Source: Melastoma dodecandrum
Taxonomy: Eukaryota > Streptophyta > Magnoliopsida > Myrtales > Melastomataceae
Assembly: GCA_029817715.1 (NCBI GenBank)
Contig: JARUPY010000539.1
Coordinates: 1,773,501-1,837,500 of the forward strand
Reading direction: 5' to 3'
Length of the DNA: 64,000 nucleotides
Below are positions 37,700-49,254 of the stretch, piece after piece. Both the position numbers and the translations under genes were made by a program. How positions within the stretch are numbered: position 1 is the first letter of the stretch; the number at the start of each line of letters is the position of its first letter. The notes under the pieces were generated by a model. That model was not told the DNA's origin. It made no database searches and saw only the letters and a list, made by a program, of their open reading frames with translations.

Positions 37700-39166
37700 T
37701 CTAACTGTGGATTACCCTGCAAAAATTCTCGAGTAAGGAAGTCAGGCAAGGAATTAGAATTTCCTTTGATAAATTCAATATCAAAATCAAAAACAGAAAG
37801 AATAGCTTGCCATCTAGCAAAAATCTGTTTAGAGGCAATGTTCATAACGTCGTTTTGTAAAATATATTTAGCAGATTGGCAATCAATTCTTAACAAAAAT
37901 TTTTGGTTTAAAAGGTCACCCTGAAATTTCGAAACTGATAATACAATAGCAAGTAATTCTTTTTTGATAGTAGAGTAATTACGTTGAGTATCATTCCAAT
38001 GTTTGGAAATATATTGCACAATATTTTCTTTATTATTTTCTATTTGTTTCAGAATGCCTCCATAGCCAACATCGGAAGCATCAGTTTCAACTATTTTAAA
38101 TGCAGAAGGATTGGCTATATGTAGGCAAGGAATTTCTTTTACGAGAATTTTAATTTGTTTTACTGCTTCGGTTTGTTCAGCAGTCCACGGGATAGGGTTT
38201 TTTTTTAATCTTTGGTGTAATGGTTTACAAATAATGTTTAAATTTGGAACAAAATCCATTACATAGTTTAGACTACCCAGAAATCTTTGTAATTGCTTTT
38301 TATCTAAAATTATATTAGGAAATTTGTCAGCAAATTGGATAGATCTTTCAATAGGAATGATGGTTCCCTGGGGAATGTAGTGTCCTAAGAATCGAATATT
38401 AGTTTGGAATAGGACAACCTTAGTTGGCGAAAGCGCTTAGCCATTTTTCTTGGTGACTTGAAGAAAATGATTTATATGTTTAAAATGGAGGTCAATATTG
38501 TTAGAAAAGATTAAAACATCATCAATATATACTATTATAAAATTTTGGTAGGGATTAAAGATATTGTTCATAATACGTTGAAATTCAGAAGGGGCATTTT
38601 TTAGACCAAAAGGCATTACATTCCACTCATATTGTCCAAAAGGAACTGTGAAAGCAGTTTTATATCTATCCTCTTCAGCTATTTGTATTTGCCAAAATCC
38701 TGATTTCATATCAAATTTTGAAAAAAATTTTGAACCGTATAGACGGTTTAAAAGATCCTTTTTGTTTGGAATCGGATATCTAATCCATTTTAAAGCTTTA
38801 TTTAATGGTTTGTAATTTACTACAAGTCTTGGTACGCCTCTTTCAAGTTCTGCATTTTTATTTACATAGAAAGCAGAACAACTCCATGGAGATTGAGATT
38901 TTCTAATAAGACCCTTATTACAAAGATCATCAATTTCATTTTTACAAAGTTGGAGTAAATCTAAGTTCATATGGGAGGGTCTAGCTTTAGTTGGAATATC
39001 TACTTCAGAAAACCCTACTTCATAAGGAAGATATACTATGTGTTGTTTTCGTGACCAAAAAGCATGGGGGAGTGTAGAGCATACTTCATTTTTAATTTTT
39101 TCTTGAAGTAATTTGATTTTATTTAAAAGATGAGGATTTTGAAGTTGCTGGTCAATTTTTTTTAAA
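37615..39166 (-). pseudogene. Pararetroviral reverse transcriptase and RNase H, interrupted by a stop
   Basis: The polymerase frame is open from about 39166. Reverse transcriptase blocks are visible: LVVNYKPLNKALKW, FDMKSGFWQI, PFGLKNAPSEFQ and the catalytic YIDD. An in-frame TAA at 38437-38439 ends the upper half; the same frame continues below it through the connection region to RNase H (ETDASDVGYGG, STIKKELLAI, then LPDFLTREF) and stops at 37615. So the catalytic motifs survive but the product cannot be made in one piece. The upper end overlaps the coat/protease frame in a different phase at an A-rich run. No integrase is present. Confidence 0.85.
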
Positions 39167-41026
39167 ACTAATTTCTTCTTTTAAAAATGTAATTTGGGCT
39201 TCCTTGTCTTTTATTAAAAGGTTGAGTTCTTTGAAAGAATGCTCTTGCAGTATATTTAAATTTCTACTTTCAGGTTTTGATATGAAGGGAAAATTTATTC
39301 TATGGTTAAAAAGCATACTAGTAATTCCATTATTATTAACAGAAAAAGGTTGAATTAAATTCATAAAAGGAGTTCCAAGAATAACCTTTTGTTTTAGGTC
39401 TTTAACCAAAAGAAAGGACGTTTGTAATGAAATATTATCTTTTAAAATCTCTACATTAGAAAGTTTATAATTTATTTTTAATCTATCTCCAGATGCAGAT
39501 CGCAAGGTTTCCGTAGTTTTATCAAAATATTTTGTAGGAATTAGTCCTTCCCTAATACAATTTAAATCGGCTCCAGTATCAAAAAGGGCAGTTGTCGATA
39601 AAATAAATTCATTAGATATGCGAAGGGTAATATTGATAATAAATTTTCGGGAAGTTATTTCAGTAAGAGCATGGAGAAAAGATTCAGAGTCATATGGAAT
39701 ACTAGGTTCGTTGATCTTTTCTTCTGGATGGATAACTGGTTTAATATTATTAATTTGTTCTTGCTGGTCCTGCAAAATTTCTTTTAAATTTTTAATTTCT
39801 CTTTTTATTTCTTTAATTTCAAAAGTCAAGTCATTTATATTTGCTGGCCTAAAAATCTGTTTTTGTTGATTTTTCCTTTTTAGAATGTCAGAAATGCTAT
39901 AAATATGTTGAGAAGGAAATTTAGGTGTTAGTTTGTCTATATCAGTAGGAGTGTTTAGTTTGTCTAAAAGGGCTTGTTCTTCTTTTGTTAGCATATTAAT
40001 TGTTTTAGAGGTTGAAGTATCATCAGAATCGCTTAAATCATTTACTTGGAGTCCTTCTTCAGATTCTAAATTTGTATCTGAAGCAGAATATTCGGAACTG
40101 AAATCAATTATAAGTTGGTTTAATTGTTGAAGGATATTTTCTTCTAGATTTAGTTGGTTTATTTGATTACGAAATTTGCAAAATCTACTAGTCTTCCCAC
40201 ATTTGAAACAAGTAAAATGTCTATTATCTCTTTTTGTCTTGTGTGGAGTGGTCTGAGGTGGTTTTGGATGGGTAGTTGTGAATTTTTTAAATGGTCCTTT
40301 TGGTTTTTGATAATATGTAGCTCTATTTTGAAGAGATTTTTTACGGAATTGTTTCTTAGTAGAGCAAGAGCTGGTACATGTAGGTTTTAAAGAATTGTTA
40401 TATGAAGGATCATATTGTTGACAAAAATCACCAAGACCTTTTTTAGTGATGGATTTTTCTTTTTTAAGTTGTTTTTGTAATTTGATGTTATTACATAAAT
40501 TTGTTCCAGTTTTGTAAATATATGAAATTAACTCTCCATAAGAAAGGGAATCAAAAGGAATTGTTTCTCCAAATTCTTCACGAAGTTTGGTACGTACTTG
40601 GTTTCCAATCAAAATGGGTAATCCTGCTAAAAATTTTTCTTTCCAAAAGGGTTGATTACAATCAGGACGAAGTAAAACTCTTTGGAGAAAAATGTCCTTA
40701 TATTGTCTAAATTCTCCAAGGGTTCTACATTTTAAATTCGAAAGTAAATCAAGATTGTGATCTCTAATTATTGAAGGGTCACCAATAAAATGAGTAGAAA
40801 TGGAGTAAATTAAAGTGTTTACAGAATCTTGTATTAATTTTCCATAATCATCAAAAATAGAATGTCCATTTTCATCTGTTTTTATTGCTGTTAAGATTTC
40901 GTTCCTTTGGTCTTGGGTTAAATAGTTATCCCACCATCCTTTTAATGTTCCAGTAAAACCAGCAATTAAGAAGTATGCAACTTGTTGGTCAGAAAATTCA
41001 GAATTTGTTCGATAAGTTGTATTCAC
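39152..41026 (-). pseudogene. Pararetroviral coat protein and aspartic protease region (624 residues)
   Basis: The first third resembles the caulimovirid coat/gag core (LKGWWDNYLT, FWKEKFLAGLP). A Lys-rich stretch leads to a zinc-knuckle remnant reading CFKCGKTSRFCKF. The usual C-x2-C-x4-H-x4-C spacing is not met: the Gly-His part is missing. A coiled, Glu/Lys-rich linker follows, then an aspartic protease with the active-site triad in LFDTGADLNC and VILGTPFMNL. The frame ends at 39152 while the polymerase continues in another phase. At the upstream end the sequence passes into another frame near 41000-41026. Confidence 0.8.
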
Positions 41027-41550
41027 AAATTCTTTGTGAAAGAATTTGTATTAGATTATGTTCAGAAATTCCATCAATATTCCATTCGTAAATGGCTTCA
41101 GAAGTGTATTTATTTTGAAATTTTACATGCGATTCCTCTGTTATTAAATCAGGAGGTGTTGCTCTTGAATAATATAGTTTTTGTGGTTCTTTCCAGGAAA
41201 GTTTGTTTAAAATAGGGTCTTTGTCCTCAGATTCCGATGGAGAGATTTGATTTAGAACAGAAACAGAAGGTTCATCAATTCTTAAAGGTCCTGCCATTCT
41301 TGGAGTATCAAAAACTAGTTTTTTCGATTTTTCAACTAGAAGTTTTTCTCTTTTTATTTTAGCAGCATTAATAAATTCTTTGCTAAAGTGTTGTGGCAGT
41401 TCAAAAGTTTTAAACAAAGGAGATTTCAATGGTTTAGATATGGTTGAATTTTGGGGTGGAGTGGATTTGGGTTGAAAATGATATATTAGGGTTTCTATTT
41501 TATTTAATTGAGTTCCTAAGGTATGAACATATTGATTTGTAATGGACCAA
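40998..41550 (-). pseudogene. Pararetroviral region between movement protein and coat protein, fragment
   Basis: The virus-like part of this frame begins near 41550 with ITNQYVHTLGTQLNKIETL, the helical stretch that normally follows the movement protein. It continues through a Ser/Pro-rich segment to SQRICEYNLSNKF and a stop at 40998. The adjoining coat frame carries on in a different phase. Upstream of about 41550 the frame runs antisense into the inverted fragment and is meaningless there. Confidence 0.65.
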
Positions 41551-42308
41551 TCAATTTTGATCCTATTCCCCAACAATCTATACAAAACTCCAATGCAACT
41601 AATGTGATCCAACATCCAGAAGGAAAAGTAACTATTCAATTCTCAAGAATGTCTTTTGATTCTTCCTCACTGGCTACTGCAAGATCTTCGTTCCAAGGAT
41701 CTACTTCCAGACCTTCTGTCGATTTAAAACCATCTTTCGTTAGAAATGATTTCAATAGGACAATCCCGTCGGCCCCACCCAGTCTCCGTGGATTGAAAAT
41801 AAATTCAGGAATTACACAACCAGTTTATCAAACTACTAATTTAGATCCAGGATCACCAGAACCAACTCCATCTCAAATGGATGATCCTGAATGCAACGTT
41901 TTAAGCAAAATTTTTAAACCAGACCGGAAATTCCTAAGTCAAGATTTTAATCACGAGAAAAATGCAGAATTTAAAATATGGTTTTTGAAAACGTTTAATA
42001 ATGAACAAAGGACTATTATTAAAAGCCAATTTTATGATTTCCTTGAAGAAATTGGAGAACATATGTTTTTCTTTCAATGGTTAGAAGAATATTATTTAAA
42101 TCCTAAAGAAATAAATGTGATAGATAAAACAATTCAATGGAAACTTGATAATGGTGAAATTATTGAATCAAATCATCCTCCTTTAAGAAAGCTAAAAATA
42201 GCTCATAATGGTTTAGAAATTTCGGCTACTCCATTTAAAATTCACTCCTCCGGAGAAAATCATAAAGAATTCAATAAAATAATTGAATATTTTAGGGATG
42301 CTATGTAA
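41546..42308 (+). pseudogene. Inverted C-terminal fragment of the pararetroviral movement-protein region
   Basis: This plus-strand frame (open from 41523) encodes the segment that should precede the minus-strand part at about 41550. It reads EGKVTIQFSRMSFDSSS, later NVLSKIFKPDRKFLSQDFN and RKLKIAHNGLEISATPFK, and is cut near 42285 (NKIIE) just before the expected joining point. So this piece is inverted relative to the rest. The N-terminal, catalytic-like core of the movement protein is absent. Confidence 0.7.
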
Positions 42309-43686
42309 TTGAGATTTCTATATTAGGATTTAGGAATAAAAGAATCGGAATAAAAGACATTATATATCTGGGATTGATTTAGCCAGAAATCCTAATAATG
42401 CTATAAAAGAATCGGAAGGCTCAATTATATTAGGGTTTCTATATATATATATTGTCAGAAAATAGAATTTCTTTGCCAAACTATCCCCAGGAAGATATTG
42501 GGGATATGGAAAAATTTGCCAGCTTTATAATCTATCTACAAGGGGTCCCAGCGATGAAAAAAGGCATGGATTAGATATATTGGTAATTCTTGGGGTGCGA
42601 GTAATTTACAGAACATACTGCAGCTAAAGCAAGTGCAGAATAGCCTTATCTTCCATCAGACTTTTCTGGATCCCCGTAGTTCCCTGTTCCTAAAAAGTTT
42701 CAAGAGTATGTGAAAGCTTACCTCGACAGGAATAAGCGGAGAAAAATTAGTTTTTGCCATATCCACAGCTCTGGGACACAAAGCACCACCTGCACTGTTA
42801 AAAACGTTAGGTTTCATCCATCAGTCCATTCACATACATCTTCAAGATAAATATTGAATTAAGAAAAAGAGCCACCATATCAAAAGCAATGGAACTTCTG
42901 TAACTTCCAAAGTCACATGAAAGGACGCCGGTGCACTGCCAGCACCATGCATACTTTCTCAACGCGTCGTTATGTAAAACTTCATTCTAAGCACTCAAAA
43001 GATGTAGCCATAGAATTCAAAAGTTTGTTTGAATTTTTTCAGAAAGGATAAACTATTTTACAGAGTATTGGTTTTCCTGAGAGCTCTGCTAAGTAAGGAG
43101 AGTTCTTTTTATCAAAACTGCTAGCTAATATTGATGGGAAAGTGATACGTAAATGGATTTTAGATACTAAGTGTTTCCCCATAACTCCTTAAGAAGATGT
43201 TGCTTTATGAGGTGACAATGGAGATTTTGTCAGAAAATCAGAAAACAAACTTCCACTAAACCTGTCAGAATAAGCATCTTACGAGGGATACCAGGCTACG
43301 GTCCAAATACTGCCACTAAAACACCATCCACTCAAACCAGACTCAGGGCCCAACGTGAAGAAACATAAAAGTTAGCCGTTTCAACTCTCAAAAATACATT
43401 AATTCTAATTTAAAATAGCAACTTTTAATTTATAAAAAAGTTACTATTAGGAGATTTATTCTAATTAGCGTTTTAATCTCTAATTGCCTTGTTTATCCAG
43501 TATCATTGTTTTCCTTCCCAGCACAAAAGAGAAGAATATTTTAGAGTTTTTGTTTCGTCAAAGATATAAAGTAAAATTGTAATTAATTTATGAAAATGAA
43601 ATCACAAAAAAGGGAAAAAAAAAAACGAAGCGGAAGGGGAGAAGTAAGAAAGTGCAGCCGAATCGAAAAGTGGAGGAGGAGATTTT
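42309..43686. other. Intergenic region right of the viral insertion
   Basis: AT-rich, no coding signal. The word AAAAGAATCGGAA occurs twice near 42337-42418 and a short TA run lies at about 42440-42452. The part from 42309 to about 42470 may still be viral. Confidence 0.4.
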
Positions 43687-44740
43687 ATGTCGTTGGTAGA
43701 CTACGCTGCTTCTTCCGACGAAGAAGACGACGACGCCTTTCCCCAGGCCGATGAGGGGGATTTGCGGCCAGTCGAGGGAGAAGCTGAGGAACAACAAGGA
43801 GCCCTCCCGTCAAAATCCCCCACTTCTACGAGGTTATTCCCCGTTCTCCCGGTCATTTTACTGTCGGCGAAGCAGATTGGATTGAGAGTTGCTTTGATTT
43901 TTTGTGGAAGCGAGTTTCTTAGTATTTTTTTGTTGGTTCGTGGTTTGAGGATCTGGGGGGGCAGGGACCGACCTTTAAACCTATCACAGCCATGTTATTC
44001 ATTTTGTTCGGAAGGGATTGGGCATACCAGTTGCTCGTCCCAGCTGCCGTTTTTTCCGTTACAGATTTTGTGTTCCTGACCTTCTGTAGGAAGCCCTCGC
44101 CTCCATCCGAGGATGGGTCGGAGAATGCACGGGGTTTGCCTCCTCCCTCTTTCGAGAAGTTTCCGGAAGCTTCCCTCCTATTGAATGATCCTACCGGATC
44201 GTCGTCCTTCTACAGCGGCAGCGATCATGCTTCATGGGTTGCTGCAGCCATGGCCGAAAGGGCGTCATCCCGTAAGAGGGAACCTCCGCTGTTGCCTTCT
44301 ACTGCCCTGTGCAACAAGGTCCCGAAGGCTACGTTGCCACATGCGGCGAGCGTGCAAGACACTGTTGGAAGAGTGTTGCTACCGCCCCAGCTTCGAGGAA
44401 GGTAAGTTTCTGAAGTCGGTACGTTAGCAAACTTATGTGTTTTTTGCTGATACCATTTGCCGGAGTCACGATCAACACCGGTTTATCGAGGCAGAAGTCT
44501 AGGCTTTCTATGGTAGATTTGGTTCTTGTTGCCATGCTTGGAACATATTCCCTCGTGTCACCATCTTAAAATCAGCGCTTTCACCTAGCTTGTATATATA
44601 GTTTGTTTGTTATGTCATGTCTGTTGGCTAGACAGTAGAAGATAAAGTTGCGGCATTTCACTTCTTTCAGGAGCAACGTGGTCACTGAAGATTTGGGCAA
44701 GCTATTCGTTAGAAGACACACGGGGCCTCCATCTGGTTAG
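43687..44740 (+). CDS. Conserved plant protein of unknown function, MSLVDYA...RGRSNVVTED type
   Basis: Three exons, 43687-43832, 44090-44401 and 44671-44740, join in frame to 175 residues. The N-terminus MSLVDYAASSDEEDDD is strongly acidic. A Pro/Ser-rich middle contains LPDASLLLN-like (FPEASLLLND) and AMAERASSRKREP segments. The C-terminus has LLPPQLRGRSNVVTEDLGKL followed by FVRR, which I recall as a conserved ending in plant proteins without a named function. The acidic start, basic middle and lack of membrane segments suggest a soluble, perhaps nuclear, protein; this is inference. All junctions have good GT-AG sites. Confidence 0.75.
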
Positions 44741-46765
44741 ACGCTTGTGGCTAACTGGTGAGAGGTCTGATTTTACGGATTGTAAGGAGTGTAAGGATTC
44801 TACGATCCCAATCTGCCTTCCGATCTAGGAAAGTTGAGTCATGTAATCAATCGCTTCTTACTCTTTAGAATATCAGTAGCTTGGCTACAACAAAGGATGT
44901 AGTAGTCCCTGATGTATTTGGATATCCCTTTGCTCCTTTATCTTTGACAGTATATTGGGTGACCTTTTTGCCTGATGGTAAGCTGGTGTAGTGTGCAGAA
45001 GAACATTCTTGTTCAACATAAGTGGCCCAGCTGGGATGGAAGCTGGTCGCCATGGCCCTGCATCTTATCATCTCTTGATTTCTTCATCCTGGGCCAGAAA
45101 AAAGGGGGGTGCTGGCGCTGGACTACTAACTCTTTCCGTGACTTATGCAAGATTCCCAATCGCTGCTACTGATCGGAAAGCTGTTCCCCATTGTTGTCCT
45201 CCAAACAATGGGGGGTTTCAAAAAATTAGTGATTTTGAATCTCAGAAGGAGAGCATATCCTCTTTTTTTTTTCCAATTGAATCCGAACAAAAAAAAATGC
45301 AACACACAAAAATATATATTTATATAATTTTGTCGTCTTCGAATTTCGTGAAAGTCAAACGAATATAGTCGGACAGATGTGCTATAATAGTAGAATTTTA
45401 ACTTTTTATTCAATCGTCACATAATTTATTTTACTCGTAGTAGCAATCTCTTAATAGAACATCATCGAAAGTTCATTGATTTTACGTATTTTTTGACAAC
45501 ATCGGCAATTTTCTTTAAAAAGGTTCAAAATTAAAATTACGTAAATCGGTGTTAGAAAGATAAATTTCTTAAAAGTACAAAATCGATCTTAACAATAATC
45601 GATTTCTTGACATTAATAAGAATTTTGAAAATTAATACACTGAATTATTTTCCTAGACCAAGTAACAAAAACCCTGATGTTTTTCCTTTGTGCCAATATT
45701 GCAACGCATGAAGATGCCCCCTCCCACCCTCTCCCCCTGATTTTATCATCCCATCACCTCCTTCCGTATCTGTACTAAACTACAAAAAACTTCAATTCCC
45801 ACTTGCCAGTGTCTCTGCGCTGCCGATGGGCATTATTTGCACATGGGTGGTGAAACCTGTGACCCAGCAATTAGATTTTGTTCTTAAAGCTAATGGTAGT
45901 AGTTGTAGTAGGCCAACTTATAGACATCGGTAGGTCCCCCATTGGACCACCGCCCATCCCCCACCCCCCCGGTTTGCCTTTCTGCTTTAACCCACCCAAG
46001 CCTAAAGAGGTTTGTCCACAAAGAGACGATTTTGTCTGAATCATACTGAACACCCACCCAAAAAAAAAAAAAAACAAACAGTGTCTGGGGATGACACCCC
46101 CTTCAGCTTGGCACTGCTATATCTGGATACTATATGTAAGAATAGAGATTTCTTCCACTGCAGAACACTACCAAAGCAAAAGGCCAGGGGGACCCCCCTC
46201 TCCTCCTGCATTTTAAAGCTACAGACACAAACAAACCGCACAGTGAAAGAAAAATGGATGAGATCAGACCCACTTCCTCTTTTTTGCCTTCTTTTCTTTC
46301 TTTCTTTCTTCCTTTTTTTTTATACATACTGGTATGCACCTTTCATGTATGGTAATATGGTGGTGGTAGCTATGGTAGTGCTAGACTGTGGAGTATGATA
46401 ATATTTGGATGATGATTTGCTGGGTTTTCTCTAATTCCCCATGCCTTGCCTCGGTTTTCCTTCCCTTTTTGACTTGCGGTTTCAATTATGCTCTTGTTTA
46501 TACGCAGTCATTGATAGCATTGGCTCCGGAATGAGAGCGATGGAGGTGTCGCATGCCCGCGTGGTTAAGGAAGCTTCTTTGTTAGCTATAGGCCAAACGG
46601 GCATGTTGGACCACAGGCACGGGCATGCACTCCAACGCGTCCATCCCTATTGCCCCGTGACCAGAGGGAAACCTGACCCAAGCTCAGGGGTCAGTAAACT
46701 CATCCCGCCAAGTTGTCCACATCCGGGCCATGTCGTGACGTGTGAGATGGGGAAGAGACGATATC
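44741..46765. other. Convergent intergenic region
   Basis: About 2 kb that should contain the 3' UTRs of both neighbours. The stretch 45270-45650 is AT-rich. No gene, RNA or repeat was recognised, apart from short homopolymers near 45966 and 46060. Confidence 0.4.
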
Positions 46766-49254
46766 TTACCGTGTCATCTGACAGGTGAATGCTTTGAAGG
46801 CTGCCATGTCCACTGCCGGGGTCCCGGAGAAGGTTCTTGGGTTAGGATTATTAGTCTTGGGAGATGGGGCAGTGGGCGCTAAGGAATTGATCCTTTCGGC
46901 TTCGTCTACAATGTCCGTAAAGGAGGAGAAAAATCTGTCCGATGCTTTGGTTGGCGATGCAAAGGGACTGTCCGGGAGATTATGCTTGAAACTGCACCAA
47001 ATAACACCCCGATATTTGATAGGGAGAAATCGAATGAATTTTGATACGCAGCAGCGCTCGTGAAGGCAAGGCACACATAAGACGGTAAGCTTGCCTTTCA
47101 GGAAGGTCGCTGTCTTCGGAGTTGGAGCTCTCCTTATCATCGACGCCCTTCTCAATGCCAGTTGAATCATTCTCCAACGAAGACATGGATGACCGAGGCA
47201 CCGGCTGAACATTCATAATTATAGAAGCAGGGGAAGGATTTGCCGCACAATTTTCTGCAACTGAAACTCACACATTAGGCCACCTTAGGAGGGCCTAGGC
47301 AGAATCTCACGATTCCGGCTTGACAAGTGCATACCTTCCGTGGTGGTTGGGCTGCCGCGGAAAGGATGACCAAAGGGATGACTAAACAAGCTGGGCGAGT
47401 GCGTGGGAGAAGGAATGGGTGAGCCTGCTGAAAGAGCACTCTGGTGATGACGCTTCTTGACGTCAAGAAGCTGCAAGTTCAACAGACGGTGGTTCTGGAG
47501 CTCGATCGCTTGCTGAAGATCGGCTTGCTCCTCCAATCTTTTCCTCCACAGAATGTCCTGAGAATTGTAGAACGACCTAGCCCCAGCCCCTGCATTTGCA
47601 GAACAACACAGTATATTCATTGCCATTCGGCGGGTGAAACAAACTCACCGATACATCAAACTCACCTAATGAGATGTCAAATGGCCCTGCTCGAGCATCT
47701 AAACCAAGGGGACTTCCGCACGGGGAGAATTCGCCCCTTTCGATAGGTTGCAGTTGCTGCTTCCTGCTTCGACACTTTCAAACGTCATGCATTTAACAAA
47801 TAACTAAATCACAGCAAAGAAATTAGAAAAACACGGGATACCTGAATTTATCTGGGACCTTTCCTTTCTCCTTGTAAGGCTTGACGAGGACCCTTGCATC
47901 ACAGACGAAATGAGGGTTCCCTTTGGCGAGGATGAGCTTCACGGTTTCTGGGTAGACAAAAGTCACAAAGCCGAACATTCTCTTCTGCTGGTATGGAATC
48001 CTCACATCTTGTACCGGCCCATACAAGCTGTAAGAGATCCAGAAACAAAGCAGATTTGATCAGGAACATGAGTTCCCAAAACAACTCCTGGGGGCGGAAA
48101 CGAAGCAGACATCACCTGAAGTAATTGGAGACATCTTCCTCCTTGAAAGTACTGTCGGCTGGAAAAGTCAGGTAGATTTGCCTGGAGGCAGGGTTCACTC
48201 CTCCGTTCAATGCAAACTCGGTCCTCTCCAACCTCGACCTGCTGAGCTTGTATATCTCCTCGCCCATCATCAAGGCGGCAGCGGCTCTGTGGTAGCAATA
48301 CCATCAGAATTAAACTTGCCACCGACGAACCGAATGTGAATAGGAGTAAAACTGAAAAGGCAAAGAGTACCTCTGCACATCGCTCTGCTGATGCTGCATG
48401 AGTAAATTCATGGACTTTGGAGAGAAAGGGAAAGCTGTCGAATTCAACAGCTGAGAAGCAGCCAACCGCTGCGGCTGCATCCCTGTTGACTTCGATCGAA
48501 GGAAATCGGGATGGTGGCCCATCGATTCCCTTGGGGAACATATGTCGTCAAGCGGAGGAGCCAGATCGCCTGCATCGACACCGTGCACGAACCTGCAGCT
48601 ACTGCCGTTCTTGCAGAGCCCTCTGGAGTAGTACAGGCAGGGTCTCCACCCGAGACCATCGTCCAGGTTAGTGCACGCATCGTTCACTGAGCAGCTCCTC
48701 CGGTGGACCGCTCCACAGCTCCAGGTGGCCGAGCCACCTAACGCAGCACCTGTGGGACTGGACAGCAGTTCTGGGGAGGTGTTAGTGTTGTCATCAAGGA
48801 ACGAGAGCTGGTCCTGCAGTTGGAGATCGTCCAACACGGCATCCCCACTCCCAAAGGACGAGGAGCTGAAAGCCCCGGGCATGGCGAGGAGGCCTGTGCT
48901 GGTTCCCAGGTCGTCACCCTTGTGTTGGTCCATCAAGGAAGCAGAAGCAGAAGCAGAAGCAGGGGAAGACAAAGAAGAGGCCTGCCTAGAAACGGAAAGG
49001 GGTAGAGGGGAAGGAAGGAAAGGAGAGGGCGGAGAAGGGGTGGAAGAGGGGGAGGTGGAAGGAGGGAGGCCGAGCTCCTTCCGGGAGTTGACGACGAGGG
49101 AGTGGAGAAGGGAGAGGGGACCGAAAGCGAGGCGGAACATCTCCTTCTCGCCGTGATCTTGGACGAGGAGGAGGCCCATGATCTTGGAGGCATTATCGGG
49201 GTCCAAGCTCTGTATCCTGGAGAAGACGATCCTGGTGGCTTCCAAGGCGTCCAT
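46766..49254 (-). CDS. CCCH zinc finger and RRM protein (plant C3H53-like)
   Basis: Probable RNA-binding protein of the plant CCCH-RRM family. Exons: 49254-48371, 48286-48116, 48027-47842, 47763-47666, 47589-47335, 47254-47095 and 46991-46766, 659 residues in frame. The N-terminus [20 protein letters not shown] has the family helix repeats that bind PAM2-like partners in some members. Ser/Pro/Ala-rich sequence follows, including a Ser-Ala repeat. The zinc finger is [20 protein letters not shown] (C-x7-C-x5-C-x3-H). The RRM includes [21 protein letters not shown] coiled segment ([20 protein letters not shown]) is next. Intron 6 begins GC (AG|GCAAGC) instead of GT. The coding end is uncertain: CG|GTAAGA overlaps the stop at 46766-46768, and related proteins carry a few more residues in another exon. 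Confidence 0.88.

Larger units (their letters stand above)
35831..42308 (-). mobile_element. Endogenous pararetrovirus (Caulimoviridae-like), broken and internally inverted
   Basis: On the minus strand the order is coat protein region, zinc knuckle, aspartic protease, reverse transcriptase, RNase H and a last ORF, with no integrase and no LTRs. That is the layout of plant pararetroviruses. A piece of the movement-protein region lies in opposite orientation at the far end. The copy carries at least two frame changes, an in-frame stop and a damaged zinc knuckle, so it is an old, inactive insertion. Base composition (AT-rich, A-rich on the sense strand) differs from nearby genes. The genus is not certain; resemblance to florendovirus-type elements is possible but not shown. 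Confidence 0.85.

Noticed and set aside
39166..42308. Ty3/gypsy retrotransposon instead of a pararetrovirus
   Set aside because: No integrase and no LTRs were found, and coat and movement-protein-like regions are present.
35831..43000. tRNA-Met primer-binding site for the viral element or an LTR element
   Set aside because: The usual TGGTATCAGAGC-type sequence was looked for on both strands and not seen.
48671..49156. Plus-strand open frame of 161 codons
   Set aside because: Antisense of the CCCH gene's first exon; Arg/Glu repeats mirror the Ser/Pro-rich sense sequence.
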